In this document: piece by piece, positions 28,103-36,792 of the stretch
Numbering within the stretch: position 1 is the stretch's first letter
Layout: every line of letters starts with the position of its first letter
NCBI GenBank assembly: GCA_015075585.1
Contig: JABTUB010000001.1
Coordinates: forward strand, 1,350,501-1,414,500
From: Chloracidobacterium sp.
GTDB lineage: Bacteria > Acidobacteriota > Blastocatellia > Pyrinomonadales > Pyrinomonadaceae
Reading direction: 5' to 3'
Length of the DNA stretch: 64,000 bases
The notes under the pieces: model-generated
What the model saw: only the letters and a program-made list of their open reading frames with translations
The model's database searches: none
Told to the model about the DNA's origin: nothing
Made by a program: the position numbers and the translations under genes

Positions 28103-29293
28103 ATGACTGAAATGACCAAAAAGGGCGCAAATAAGGCCCTATTCCTTTCGACGATGGGATTTGCAGTTTCCTTTGCAGTTTGGGGATTGCTCGCAGCCCT
28201 GGCACCATTTTTCAAAGAACATTATTCACTGACGGATACTGAGAAGAGCATAATGATCGCTGTTCCGGTGCTGTTAGGTTCGGTCGGCAGATTTGCTACC
28301 GGAATGCTTGCTGACCGGTTCGGCGGCCGCAATGTCTTTTCTGCTCTATTGTTATTCTCAGCCTTGCCGACGATCGCGATAGGACTTTCGACGAGCTACT
28401 CGCAACTGCTTTTCTTCGGGCTGTTTTTGGGGCTTGCCGGGACTACATTTCCGGTCGGCGTAGGCTTTACTGCCCGCTGGTTCAGCCCTGAAAAGCAAGG
28501 TGCTGCTTTGGGAGTTTACGGTATGGGCAACATAGGGCAATCAGTTGCGGTTTTCTTTGCACCGGTCGTTGCTGCGTATTTTGGGAACTGGCGGCTTGTT
28601 TTCTTTATCTTCGCCGCTCTTGCAGTGCTTTGGGCCGCTGTTTTTTTCTTTACCGCCGAGAATGATAAAAGTTCGGCACGGCCGAGATCGTTAGTAGAGG
28701 CATTGGCTCCGCTGCGGACCTCGAAGGTCGCGTGGATCTTATCTTTATTCTATTTTCTTACATTCGGCGGATTTGTCGCTTTAGCTCTTTATATGCCGAC
28801 ATTTCTGCGTGAGCTGTTCCACCTCGAACCGGCAGACGCAGGCGCACGTACCGCGGGCTTTATTATTCTTGCAACCTTGATGCGGCCCTTAGGCGGCATA
28901 CTTGCTGATAAATTCGGCGGTGCGAGAGTCCTGCTTCCGGTATTTGCTGCAATAGCAATACTTGCTATCTTTTTGAGTATCATCTCGATCGCGTTTTTTA
29001 CGGTAGGCGCACTCGGTATCGCCGCGGCCCTGGGCCTCGGCAACGGCGCTGTATTCAAACTCGTGCCTGAGTATTTTCCGAAAGAGACGGGAACCGTTAC
29101 AGGGCTTGTCGGAGCTTTCGGCGGGCTTGGAGGCTTTTTTCCGCCGATCGAGCTTGGCCTGATAAAGGACATTATGGAGAGCTATGAAATAGGGTTTATT
29201 CTGCTTTCGATCTTCGCAATTGGCTGCTTTGTGGTGAACTATTACTCCTTTTTAAGAAAGCGGAATACCGTTGCGGGCACTGTTGCGGTCTAG
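28103..29293 (+). CDS. narK: Nitrate/nitrite transporter of the NarK type (MFS)
   Basis: This 396-residue membrane protein has about twelve hydrophobic segments and the nitrate/nitrite-porter signatures: GLAGTTFPVGVGFTARWFSPEKQG and GLGNGAVFKLVPEYFPKETGTVTGLVGAFGGLGGFFPP. Such proteins import nitrate or exchange it for nitrite. GAGG lies just before the ATG at 28103; a longer in-frame frame from 28028 adds 25 residues without support. The hemerythrin gene begins 5 bases after its stop. No nitrate reductase is in the window. Confidence 0.85.
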   Translation: MTEMTKKGANKALFLSTMGFAVSFAVWGLLAALAPFFKEHYSLTDTEKSIMIAVPVLLGSVGRFATGMLADRFGGRNVFSALLLFSALPTIAIGLSTSYSQLLFFGLFLGLAGTTFPVGVGFTARWFSPEKQGAALGVYGMGNIGQSVAVFFAPVVAAYFGNWRLVFFIFAALAVLWAAVFFFTAENDKSSARPRSLVEALAPLRTSKVAWILSLFYFLTFGGFVALALYMPTFLRELFHLEPADAGARTAGFIILATLMRPLGGILADKFGGARVLLPVFAAIAILAIFLSIISIAFFTVGALGIAAALGLGNGAVFKLVPEYFPKETGTVTGLVGAFGGLGGFFPPIELGLIKDIMESYEIGFILLSIFAIGCFVVNYYSFLRKRNTVAGTVAV

Positions 29294-29298
29294 TGCCA

Positions 29299-29805
29299 AT
29301 GAATAACGACCTTTTGCAAGCCGACCACGGTGATCTGGATCGTCTCTTGATCGAGGCGCGTTCTCATGCTGACGGAGGCGATCCGGATGAGCTGTTTGTC
29401 GCGGTAGATTGGTTCTGGGCGCGTCTTGCGATGCACATAAGGGCGGAGCATGTGCATCTATTTCCCGCCGTCTCGCGGAAAGAAAAGGAAGAGGCCGCTG
29501 ACGGGCCGATCGCAAAATTGATCGAACGTCTCCGGCACGACCACGACATCTTTATGCGCGAGATCGCGAAGATCATGAAAGGGCTTCGCGAGATGATGTT
29601 CGAGGACGGACGAACTGTCCCCGACGGTACAGCGGAACGCCTGTTCCTGATAGCGGACCTGTTGAAAGAACACAATGCGGTCGAGGAAACGGAGATATAT
29701 CCTTTGCCGGCAAAGATCCTGTCCGAAGCCGAACATCAGGAGCTCTTGGCGGCGATGAAAAAGGAGCTTGACAATGTTCCGCCGCGTTTTCAGGCAAAAG
29801 GATAG
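29299..29805 (+). CDS. Hemerythrin-type di-iron protein
   Basis: The 168-residue product is one all-helical HHE domain with the expected ligand pattern: ADHGDLDRLL near the start, HIRAEHVHLFPAV, RHDHDIFM and KEHNAVEETEIYPL. These domains bind oxygen or nitric oxide at a di-iron site. The ATG at 29299 follows the narK stop by 5 bases, and a GTG at 29293 overlaps that stop, so the pair is surely co-transcribed. The likely role is sensing or buffering of oxygen or nitric oxide (inference). Confidence 0.88.
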   Translation: MNNDLLQADHGDLDRLLIEARSHADGGDPDELFVAVDWFWARLAMHIRAEHVHLFPAVSRKEKEEAADGPIAKLIERLRHDHDIFMREIAKIMKGLREMMFEDGRTVPDGTAERLFLIADLLKEHNAVEETEIYPLPAKILSEAEHQELLAAMKKELDNVPPRFQAKG

Positions 29806-29840
29806 CATGCCGATGCCTGATCGGAAGCAGGGCTGGTAAC

Positions 29841-30344
29841 CTATTCTTCCAATGCCTCGTCTTGGGGTTTATCCGTTTCGGCGGCGTTGTCGTCTCCGCT
29901 GACGATCCCGTGTGTTTTTGCTCGAAGCCTCACGACGATAAACTGTTCAAAGAAAACCACTATCGCCATTAGAATGATCAGAATAACACCAAATAGCGGG
30001 CCTGTTATTGACGATGCCGATGTGACGTTATGGTCTGAAAGGAACTGTGAGTAGGCAGGTGCCAGCCAGAAAGAAAGGGCTCCGAATGCGATAATAAAAT
30101 ATGCAAGCGAGAGCCAAACTGCCCAAGACCGTCCCGACCGCCAAAGGACAGCATTTCCCGCAGCAAGGAGAATGACAACGGCGGCCCACAGGAAGCCGAC
30201 CGCAAGTTCCGCGTGATAAGCAAATCCCTCTGACGCGGCAGCCGGGGCACCGATACTCTGGAGCCAGCTCCACGCGTAATAGGTGAAGAATGACGAAATG
30301 ATCGCCGCCAATGCCAAAAGGATGATGTAGAGTTTGCCGAACAT
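29841..30344 (-). CDS. Small four-helix membrane protein of unknown function
   Basis: The 167-residue product has four hydrophobic segments (about 5-25, 48-68, 75-95 and 118-140) and a charged cytoplasmic tail (SGDDNAAETDKPQDEALEE). I do not recognise a family. It lies convergent with the hemerythrin gene and downstream of the protease gene, from which a terminator separates it, so it is probably a separate unit. Confidence 0.6.
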   Translation of the reverse strand: MFGKLYIILLALAAIISSFFTYYAWSWLQSIGAPAAASEGFAYHAELAVGFLWAAVVILLAAGNAVLWRSGRSWAVWLSLAYFIIAFGALSFWLAPAYSQFLSDHNVTSASSITGPLFGVILIILMAIVVFFEQFIVVRLRAKTHGIVSGDDNAAETDKPQDEALEE

Positions 30345-30370
30345 AGCGAAGTTTTACCACACCGGACGCC

Positions 30371-30410
30371 AAAAACAAAAGCCGAAGCCCCATTTGAAGG
30401 CTCCGGCTTT
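30371..30410 (-). terminator. Terminator after the Do-like protease gene
   Basis: Read on the minus strand, AAAGCCGGAGCC pairs with GGCTTCGGCTTT (one G-T) around a 9-base loop and is followed by TGTTTTTGG. It lies 21 bases after the protease stop and closes the polyamine/protease block. Confidence 0.9.
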
Positions 30411-30430
30411 ATTCAATTGCCGTATTCCGG

Positions 30431-31906
30431 CTATTGATCTAAACGAACCGTTACAAAGAATGTCTGGCCTTGCCGCGCGATCAAAAGAACGATCGGTTTG
30501 CCGCCCGAGCCTTCGATAGCCGAGCGGACGTCCTCGACGGAATTAACGGCTTTCTTATTGATCTCGAGGATCACATCGCCCCGCATTATGTTGCTCTCGG
30601 CTGCGGGCCCGGTCGGATCGACCTGTGTTACGACAACGCCCTGCGTATTGTCGAGACCGAGCTGCTTGGCGATCTGCGGCGTTACGGGCTGAAGCTCGAC
30701 GCCGAGCTTGCCTCCTTGGCCGCCGCTGTTCGGGCCGTTCTGATCATTCTGCTGCTGAGTGTTCGCAGCCTTTGTATCGAATTCATCAAGCGTGGCCGAA
30801 AGGTCCGTTTCCTTGCCGTCACGCAGCACTGTCAGTGTTATGGTCGAGCCGGGCAGCGATCCCGCGACCTTATTGCGGAGGACGTTACTGTCCTCGATCT
30901 TTTCGCCGTTTATCGCAACGATGACATCCCTTGGCTTTAATCCGGCCTTTTCGGCAGCACTGCCCGGCTTAACTCCGCTTACCAGGACGCCCGCGCGATC
31001 CTTTAGGTCGAGTGCCTGCACCATGTCATCCGTAATATTCTGGATATTGATGCCGAGCATTCCGCGGCGAACCTTGCCGTCTTTCAGTAGCTGCTCCATG
31101 ACCGACTTGGCCATATTGGACGGGATCGCGAACCCGATTCCGATATTCCCGCCCTGAGCGCCGCCCGGCGACAGGATCTGCGAGTTTATGCCGATAAGTT
31201 CGCTGTTTAGATTGACAAGGGCTCCGCCGGAATTACCGCGATTGATCGGCGCATCGGTTTGCAGAAAGTCCTCAAAACTGCCGTCGCTCAGGCCGGTGCG
31301 GCGTCCTTTTGCCGAAATGATACCGGCGGTAACGGTTTGGCCGATCCCAAGAGGATTGCCAATGGCAAGTACGATATCGCCGACGCGGACGTTATCCGAA
31401 TTGCCGAGGGTCAGGAACGGGAGATCTTTTGCGTCGATCTTTAGGACGGCAAGGTCGCTTGGCGGATCCGTGCCGATAACTTTGGCATCAAATGAGTGAT
31501 TATCACTCGTAAGTACCGTTATCTTCTCAGCGCCTTCGACAACGTGGTTGTTGGTCAGGATCGTGCCGTCAGCACTGACGATAACGCCTGAACCGAGGCC
31601 GCGTTCGATCTGCGGACGCTGTTGCGGAGCGAGCTGAGGGAACTGGCGGAAAAGATCATCGCCGAACGGACCCATGGGGCTGCCTTGAGTGCCTTTTTCC
31701 TTATGTTCGGCTTCTATACGCACTACGGCGGCAGAGGTTTTCTCCACGACATCGGCGTATGACGTCCGGACCCCGTCAACAACAACTGGAGCCTGCGGCG
31801 CGGCAGGCTGAGCCGGCGGCTCGGCAGCCGAGAGGCTGTATTTACACGATGAAACTGCTGCAACAGCAACAAAAAGAATGAGTGCGAAAATCCAATTTCT
31901 TTGCAT
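30431..31906 (-). CDS. degP: Do-like (HtrA/Deg) serine protease, probably a lipoprotein
   Basis: Periplasmic Deg proteases degrade or refold damaged envelope proteins. The 491-residue product has a signal sequence ending in VSSC (lipobox-like, Cys21), a chymotrypsin-type domain with catalytic His121 (TNNHVV), Asp151 (SDLAVLK) and Ser226 (GNSGG), then two PDZ domains (RRGMLGINIQNI; KLGVELQPV). I chose the ATG at 31906 so that the signal sequence is at the N-terminus; the frame is open 29 codons further upstream. It lies 83 bases after speB on the same strand and may be co-transcribed with it. Whether it is closest to DegP, DegQ or DegS cannot be told. Confidence 0.93.
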   Translation of the reverse strand: MQRNWIFALILFVAVAAVSSCKYSLSAAEPPAQPAAPQAPVVVDGVRTSYADVVEKTSAAVVRIEAEHKEKGTQGSPMGPFGDDLFRQFPQLAPQQRPQIERGLGSGVIVSADGTILTNNHVVEGAEKITVLTSDNHSFDAKVIGTDPPSDLAVLKIDAKDLPFLTLGNSDNVRVGDIVLAIGNPLGIGQTVTAGIISAKGRRTGLSDGSFEDFLQTDAPINRGNSGGALVNLNSELIGINSQILSPGGAQGGNIGIGFAIPSNMAKSVMEQLLKDGKVRRGMLGINIQNITDDMVQALDLKDRAGVLVSGVKPGSAAEKAGLKPRDVIVAINGEKIEDSNVLRNKVAGSLPGSTITLTVLRDGKETDLSATLDEFDTKAANTQQQNDQNGPNSGGQGGKLGVELQPVTPQIAKQLGLDNTQGVVVTQVDPTGPAAESNIMRGDVILEINKKAVNSVEDVRSAIEGSGGKPIVLLIARQGQTFFVTVRLDQ

Positions 31907-31989
31907 CAGAACGCTCCAATCAGGCCAATTAGTATCCCAAGGCCAAATCGTTAAGTACGAAACCGAAAGGGCAGAGGTTCGGCAAAAGA

Positions 31990-32901
31990 TCACGATGAGG
32001 CATAAACCTTCGGGAGCTCTTTGCCGAAGATATAAGCAAGCGACTTATAGATCAGCTTCGAGCAAAGGAATGCGGTATGATCGAGGCCCGGCACGTAGGA
32101 GTATTCGACGAGGTCCATACCGACGATGCGTTTTCTCTCGGCAAGTTTGCGGATCAGGGTCAATGTTTCATACCACCCGAGACCGCCCGGTTCCGGAGTG
32201 CCTGTCGTGGGCATGATACTCGGATCGAGGCCGTCAATATCGATGGTCAAATAAACGTCATCAGTGAGCGAGTCGATCGCGTCGTCGATCCAATCTGTGC
32301 GTCCCGCAATGTCTCTGGCCCAAAAGATCTTCGTCGGTAGCCCGTCTTTTAGTGCGCGAGCTTCTTCAGCCGATACCGAGCGTATCCCGACCTGGACTGA
32401 CGGTATCCTGAGATCCTTTACAACGCGTGCCATTATCGAGGCGTGTGACAATTCTGTGCCGTCATATTGGTCGCGAAGGTCGGTATGAGCATCGATCTGC
32501 AGTACGCTCAGGCCGGCAAATTTCTCATTGTGCGCTTTGATGACCGGAGCAGAGACTGAGTGCTCGCCGCCGATCATGCATAGGAATTTATCAGCTTCGA
32601 GGAGCTTTCGTGTTTCTTCGTAAAGATCGCCCATCATTTGTTCGGGCGTCGGACGTGAGCCGAATTCGGGCAGAGTGTGGATTCCGATCTTATAGGTTTC
32701 GGTATCGGTTTCTTCCTCGTACAGTTCCATATTGCGCGAGGCCTCAACGATCGCCATGGCACCGGCACCCGTTCCCGTGCCGTATGAAACAGTACCTTCG
32801 TATGAAACAGGGAATATCAAAACCTCAGCGGTATCAAAGCCGGAGTACCTCGCGTCCTCGATACCGCCAAAATTCATCGGCAGATGTGCGGATTCGCTCA
32901 T
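31990..32901 (-). CDS. speB: Agmatinase (ureohydrolase)
   Basis: Agmatinase turns agmatine into putrescine and urea. The 303-residue product has the ureohydrolase di-manganese ligands: GGEHS (His114), DAHTD (Asp137, His139, Asp141) and DIDGLDP (Asp221, Asp223), plus TPEPGGL. Arginase and formimidoylglutamase share the fold, but the operon with arginine decarboxylase makes agmatine the likely substrate. It starts 3 bases after the stop of the deoxyhypusine-synthase-like gene. Confidence 0.93.
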   Translation of the reverse strand: MSESAHLPMNFGGIEDARYSGFDTAEVLIFPVSYEGTVSYGTGTGAGAMAIVEASRNMELYEEETDTETYKIGIHTLPEFGSRPTPEQMMGDLYEETRKLLEADKFLCMIGGEHSVSAPVIKAHNEKFAGLSVLQIDAHTDLRDQYDGTELSHASIMARVVKDLRIPSVQVGIRSVSAEEARALKDGLPTKIFWARDIAGRTDWIDDAIDSLTDDVYLTIDIDGLDPSIMPTTGTPEPGGLGWYETLTLIRKLAERKRIVGMDLVEYSYVPGLDHTAFLCSKLIYKSLAYIFGKELPKVYASS

Positions 32902-32904
32902 CGA

Positions 32905-33966
32905 TTACGGTACGTCGATCACCAGTTCGCGTCCGCCAAAGCTGAAATTGGGGCGTTTACGGCCTTTCATGAACTTCGCGGCAGTTTGTGAAAGTGCCGT
33001 AATTATCATCGGAAGAGCGATAGACGGATCGCACGGCACGTATGCAGTGGTCGCCCCTTTGCCTAGTTTGCCGAACTGAGACGTATGGTTTCCGCCGTAA
33101 GAGGGTGTGCGCATATCAAGCGGAGCCGAATCCGTCGAGATCGATATCGCATACTTGTGTCCGCGGACATTGGTTCGCGTGATGTAAGACGATATCTCGG
33201 CAACATTGACCATACTTTGGCTGCCGGTGCTGCCGAGCGTGATGATGCCGCTGTTGCGCGTTTTCTGAGCTATCTGCATCATCTCAAGTGTATCTTGCGT
33301 CAGGTCGAACGAAATATTGATCTTCTTTTCGAACTTGATGCGGGCAAGCCCGATCGCCATCTGACTGCCGGGAAGGTCAGGGCAAAAGACGGGGATTCGT
33401 GCCTTGTATGATGAGGTCAAAAGACCGTCCTCATGGGCGATCTCAGAGAGTTCGCGGCCCATAAGATGGAGGAACTCGCGGATGGAGTAGGTGTGCGTAA
33501 GGTCAAGCTGATTGACCACGCTGCCGATCCATTCGTCCGCTTCTTGGTATTCTTCGCGATTGGCGAGAATGTCGCCGATACGCATAACATCATTGGCTTC
33601 GAGATCCTCATCGGACATGATCGGATGCCCCTGAAAATGGTTGCGGCCCAGAATTTCGTGAATATCGTTGTAAAGTACCGCACCGCTGACCACTATGACA
33701 TCAACAAAACGATTCTTGATCACATAGGCCAGCAGCCTGCGCATCCCCGATGTGATGATATTGCCTGACGCACAGAGATAAATGGTCGAGTTATCATCAA
33801 GCATATCCAGCCAGATCCGATGTGCCTCAGCGAGCTGCTTGGCACCGAAGCCGGCACCTTCCATCTTTTCAAGCAGGCCTGCGACCGACCGGTCGCGGTC
33901 AATCGGCACCGGGCGTGTCGGAACCGTAAGGAACTTTGATGATCTTGCTTTCTTTTGAGCTACCAT
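32905..33966 (-). CDS. Deoxyhypusine-synthase-family enzyme (probable polyamine aminobutyl transferase)
   Basis: The 353-residue product belongs to the deoxyhypusine synthase family: SGNIITSGMRRLL, VDVIVVSGAVLYNDIHE, HTYSIREFLHLMG, then FCPDLPGSQMA and a C-terminal NAD/active-site part. The position matching the catalytic lysine is filled by Lys300 (QFGKLGK). In eukaryotes and archaea this enzyme modifies eIF5A/aIF5A, but bacteria have EF-P instead, so bacterial relatives are thought to act on small polyamines, for example as homospermidine synthases. Position between speA and speB, with a 3-base gap to speB, supports a polyamine substrate. The precise reaction is unproven. Confidence 0.85.
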   Translation of the reverse strand: MVAQKKARSSKFLTVPTRPVPIDRDRSVAGLLEKMEGAGFGAKQLAEAHRIWLDMLDDNSTIYLCASGNIITSGMRRLLAYVIKNRFVDVIVVSGAVLYNDIHEILGRNHFQGHPIMSDEDLEANDVMRIGDILANREEYQEADEWIGSVVNQLDLTHTYSIREFLHLMGRELSEIAHEDGLLTSSYKARIPVFCPDLPGSQMAIGLARIKFEKKINISFDLTQDTLEMMQIAQKTRNSGIITLGSTGSQSMVNVAEISSYITRTNVRGHKYAISISTDSAPLDMRTPSYGGNHTSQFGKLGKGATTAYVPCDPSIALPMIITALSQTAAKFMKGRKRPNFSFGGRELVIDVP

Positions 33967-34012
33967 AATGTTATTACCGATCGATCTCCGATAATGAAGA
34001 TCGGGTCATTTT

Positions 34013-35944
34013 CTAATTTTCGTTCGTGCCGTTAGGCGTAAGATAGGTGTAACTTTGCACCTGCTCTTCATAAAATTCTATAAGTCGCGTCCCTTCGGTC
34101 GGCGACAGTTCACCCTCTTTTACCCTTTGCAGTACCGCGCGTCTGAATGAATCGTGCAGCTGCCCCGCTTCGTATCGCGCAGTTGCCAGCGATTCGCCAA
34201 GCGTCGCACCGGCGATGACCTTTTTGATGATGTAGCCATCTTCGCCGATAAAAATGTGTGCCTCGTTCGGTGTACCGAAGAGATTGTGGTTATTGCCCAT
34301 CACTTCTTGGTATGCACCTACGAGCATCATGGCAAGGTAATACGGCTCGCCCTTGACCAATTTGTGCAGTTCCAGCACGTTCTTGACGTCATGCAGATCG
34401 ACGAATTTATCCACGATGCCGTCCGAATCGCACGTTATATCACAAAGCGTAGCATATTCCGTCGGTTTTTTGTTGAGTTTATGTATCGGGATGATCGGAA
34501 ACAATTGTTCGAGTGCCCAATTATCCGGCATTGAGCGAAATACCGAGAAATTTGCCAGGTATTTGCTGCACATCAACCGCCGAAGATCACCGAATTCTTC
34601 AGAGACGTATTTCTTTAACTGAGCGAACTGATCGGCCTTTTCGCAGATGTCCCAAAAGAGGACCTCACCTTTTCCTTTGGCTTCGAGCGAGATCAGCCCG
34701 AGGTTGAACATCGTGAAAAGCTCCTCGCGATGTTCAAGGGCGTCGTGATAATACTCACGATAGTTCTTGGCATTTATCGTTTCGCGAAGGTCGTAGAATT
34801 CGCGGACTACCTCAGGATCATCCGCCGAACGTGTCATTTCGGTCAGATCCTCGACCACCGTTTCGATCTCGTCCTGAACATTGGTCACGAGTATCGCGTG
34901 GTACGCCGACAGATAACGTCCCGACTCTTGAATAATGGTCGGATGAGGGACGTTCTCGTCGTCGCAGATCATTTTGATGACGTAAATGACGTCGTTTGCG
35001 AATTCGCGAGCGTTGTAATTGGCAGATGACTCAAATGACGTGCGCGAACCGTCGTAATCGACAGCCATGCCGCCGCCTACGTCGAGATACTCGATAGGGA
35101 TCTGCATCTTCCGGATCTTCGAGTAGGTTCGGGCCGCTTCTTTCATCGCATTTTTGATGCGTTTGATGTCGGTAAGCTGCGAACCTATGTGGAAATGCAG
35201 AAGCCGGAGCATATCGGTTCGGCCGGCATCCTGGAGACGTCTGATGACCTCGAGTATCTCGGTCGTAGTAAGGCCGAATTTTGCCGCTTCGCCGCCGCTT
35301 TTTTCCCATTTGCCCGAGCCTTTCGAATACAGTTTAACGCGCACACCGATCATCGGGATCTTTATATCGGGATTTTGCCTGAGAGCCTCATCGGCAAGCG
35401 ACAGCGTATGATCAAGCTCGCTGAGTTTTTCGATGACAATGACAACATTCTTGCCCGCAGCTGCACCGGCAAACGCCAATTTGATGAAGTCGCGGTCCTT
35501 AAAGCCATTGAGTACCAGCAGGCTGTCCTTTGCCTGTTCAAGCCCCAATGCGGCGTAAAGCTCCGCCTTTGAGCCGGCTTCGAGGCCAAAGTTGTAACGC
35601 GAACCCTCGCGCAGGTACTCCTCGATGACAGCGCGGTTCTGATTGACCTTCATCGGGAAAACACACAGGTGGCCGCCTGCATATTCAAATTCGCGGATCG
35701 ACTTTTTGAAAGCCGTTTGTAGCTTGCGGATCTGGCCGAATATCAGTTGGGGGAACCGAAGCAGGACAGGTGTGTTGATGCCGCGCTTTCGCAGATCATC
35801 GATTATTTCTTTGATGTCGGCGGTAAGAGCCTCGTTCTCAGGCAAACGGACAATGAGGTTGCCTTTTTTGTTGACGCTGAAGTAATCGGCTCCCCAATTG
35901 GCGATGCCGTACGTCTCAGTTGTTTGTTCAATGATCGCTGTCAA
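34013..35944 (-). CDS. speA: Biosynthetic arginine decarboxylase
   Basis: SpeA converts arginine to agmatine using PLP. The 643-residue product has the alanine-racemase-type barrel with PLP lysine Lys99 (VFPMKVNQNR), LLHFHIGSQL and YLDVGGGMAVDYDGS, QESGRYLSAYHA and the C-terminal domain with FSVFRSMPDNWALEQLFPI. Length matches the biosynthetic enzyme. It is first in the minus-strand group speA, DHS-like, speB and probably the protease gene, and is divergent from the pilin gene. Confidence 0.96.
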   Translation of the reverse strand: MTAIIEQTTETYGIANWGADYFSVNKKGNLIVRLPENEALTADIKEIIDDLRKRGINTPVLLRFPQLIFGQIRKLQTAFKKSIREFEYAGGHLCVFPMKVNQNRAVIEEYLREGSRYNFGLEAGSKAELYAALGLEQAKDSLLVLNGFKDRDFIKLAFAGAAAGKNVVIVIEKLSELDHTLSLADEALRQNPDIKIPMIGVRVKLYSKGSGKWEKSGGEAAKFGLTTTEILEVIRRLQDAGRTDMLRLLHFHIGSQLTDIKRIKNAMKEAARTYSKIRKMQIPIEYLDVGGGMAVDYDGSRTSFESSANYNAREFANDVIYVIKMICDDENVPHPTIIQESGRYLSAYHAILVTNVQDEIETVVEDLTEMTRSADDPEVVREFYDLRETINAKNYREYYHDALEHREELFTMFNLGLISLEAKGKGEVLFWDICEKADQFAQLKKYVSEEFGDLRRLMCSKYLANFSVFRSMPDNWALEQLFPIIPIHKLNKKPTEYATLCDITCDSDGIVDKFVDLHDVKNVLELHKLVKGEPYYLAMMLVGAYQEVMGNNHNLFGTPNEAHIFIGEDGYIIKKVIAGATLGESLATARYEAGQLHDSFRRAVLQRVKEGELSPTEGTRLIEFYEEQVQSYTYLTPNGTNEN

Positions 35945-36299
35945 TGGCGTATCCTCGAGTGCGAATATGCCGGCATTACGTCAAACCGGCAAAAATGATA
36001 AGTTTAATAAAATCAAATAGAAAATAAAAGAGGGTTTTCGAAAAAAGACAACCATTTTTCGCGGCAGCGGCACATTTGACCGAAAAGGCGTTATTTTTAC
36101 TCGATGACAGCCTTTTTTGTGGCATACAGGTTGCAATCGGTTCAGGACGGGATATGAGGTTTTTGACAAAACGGCGAGCGAATAGGCTGAAAGTACCGAT
36201 CTCCGGCATAAATATGTCGGTGAACTGCCGCCAATTGTCAAAGAAATGTGCCGATATTTGTCACTCGCTTGGATAAACCATCACGTTTGGAGGGCAATT
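35945..36299. other. 355-base divergent intergenic region between speA and the pilin
   Basis: No gene is supported. The left half is AT-rich with A/T runs (about 35988-36060), fitting the speA promoter side, but I cannot name a convincing box. The centre holds the sigma-54-type element at 36120-36135. The right half is the likely untranslated leader of the pilin gene and ends in GGAGGG. Confidence 0.6.
36120..36135 (+). promoter_or_regulatory. Sigma-54 (RpoN) promoter element ahead of the pilin gene
   Basis: TGGCATACAGGTTGCA keeps the obligatory GG at 36121-36122 and GC at 36133-36134 with exactly ten bases between them, close to the consensus TGGCAC-N5-TTGC. A T-rich tract (CCTTTTTTG) lies just upstream. 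It would start RNA about 150 bases before the pilin ATG. Pilin genes in many bacteria use sigma-54 with the PilS/PilR pair; neither regulator nor rpoN lies in the window. Confidence 0.7.
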
Positions 36300-36725
36300 A
36301 TGAGATCTCTAAGACAAGAATCCGGATTCTCACTGATCGAACTTCTTATCGTTGTGGTCATTATCGGGATCATTGCTGCTGTCGCGGTGCCGGCCCTGCA
36401 GAAGGGTATTCGTGCTGCTGAGAACGGTAATACCTTTGCATCGATGCGAACCATCGCCTCCACGCAGATGAGTTTTTATACACAGAACAATCGCTTTGGC
36501 CGGCTCAACGAGATAAATGATGTGCTTTCACAGAGTCTCGGCTCGGTTTCCGGAAGCTCTATCGTGCATGGAAAGTTCACATACGATATGGCACCGGCTA
36601 ATCCAACTGATGCCGACCTTCGAAACGGCTATACGATCACTGCTACCCGGAATGTGACCGGTGAAGGCGTGATCTATAAATACGAAATAAGCCAGGCAGG
36701 CGACATTCGGCAAATATTGCCTTAA
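36300..36725 (+). CDS. pilA: Type IV pilin-like protein
   Basis: The 141-residue product has a 9-residue leader (MRSLRQESG), the prepilin peptidase site before Phe10, Glu at mature position 5, and the hydrophobic helix FSLIELLIVVVIIGIIAAVAVP. The globular part is short and lacks a disulfide pair typical of Pseudomonas pilins. GGAGGG lies 5 bases before the ATG; a longer frame from 36246 is open but would hide the leader. It could be the major pilin, a minor pilin or a pseudopilin; the strong promoter element favours a major subunit. Confidence 0.88.
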   Translation: MRSLRQESGFSLIELLIVVVIIGIIAAVAVPALQKGIRAAENGNTFASMRTIASTQMSFYTQNNRFGRLNEINDVLSQSLGSVSGSSIVHGKFTYDMAPANPTDADLRNGYTITATRNVTGEGVIYKYEISQAGDIRQILP

Positions 36726-36792
36726 ACGGTTAGAAGATCCTGACTCCCACCCTCCGAAATTCCCGACTTCGCGCATCTCGAAAGGTGAAAAA

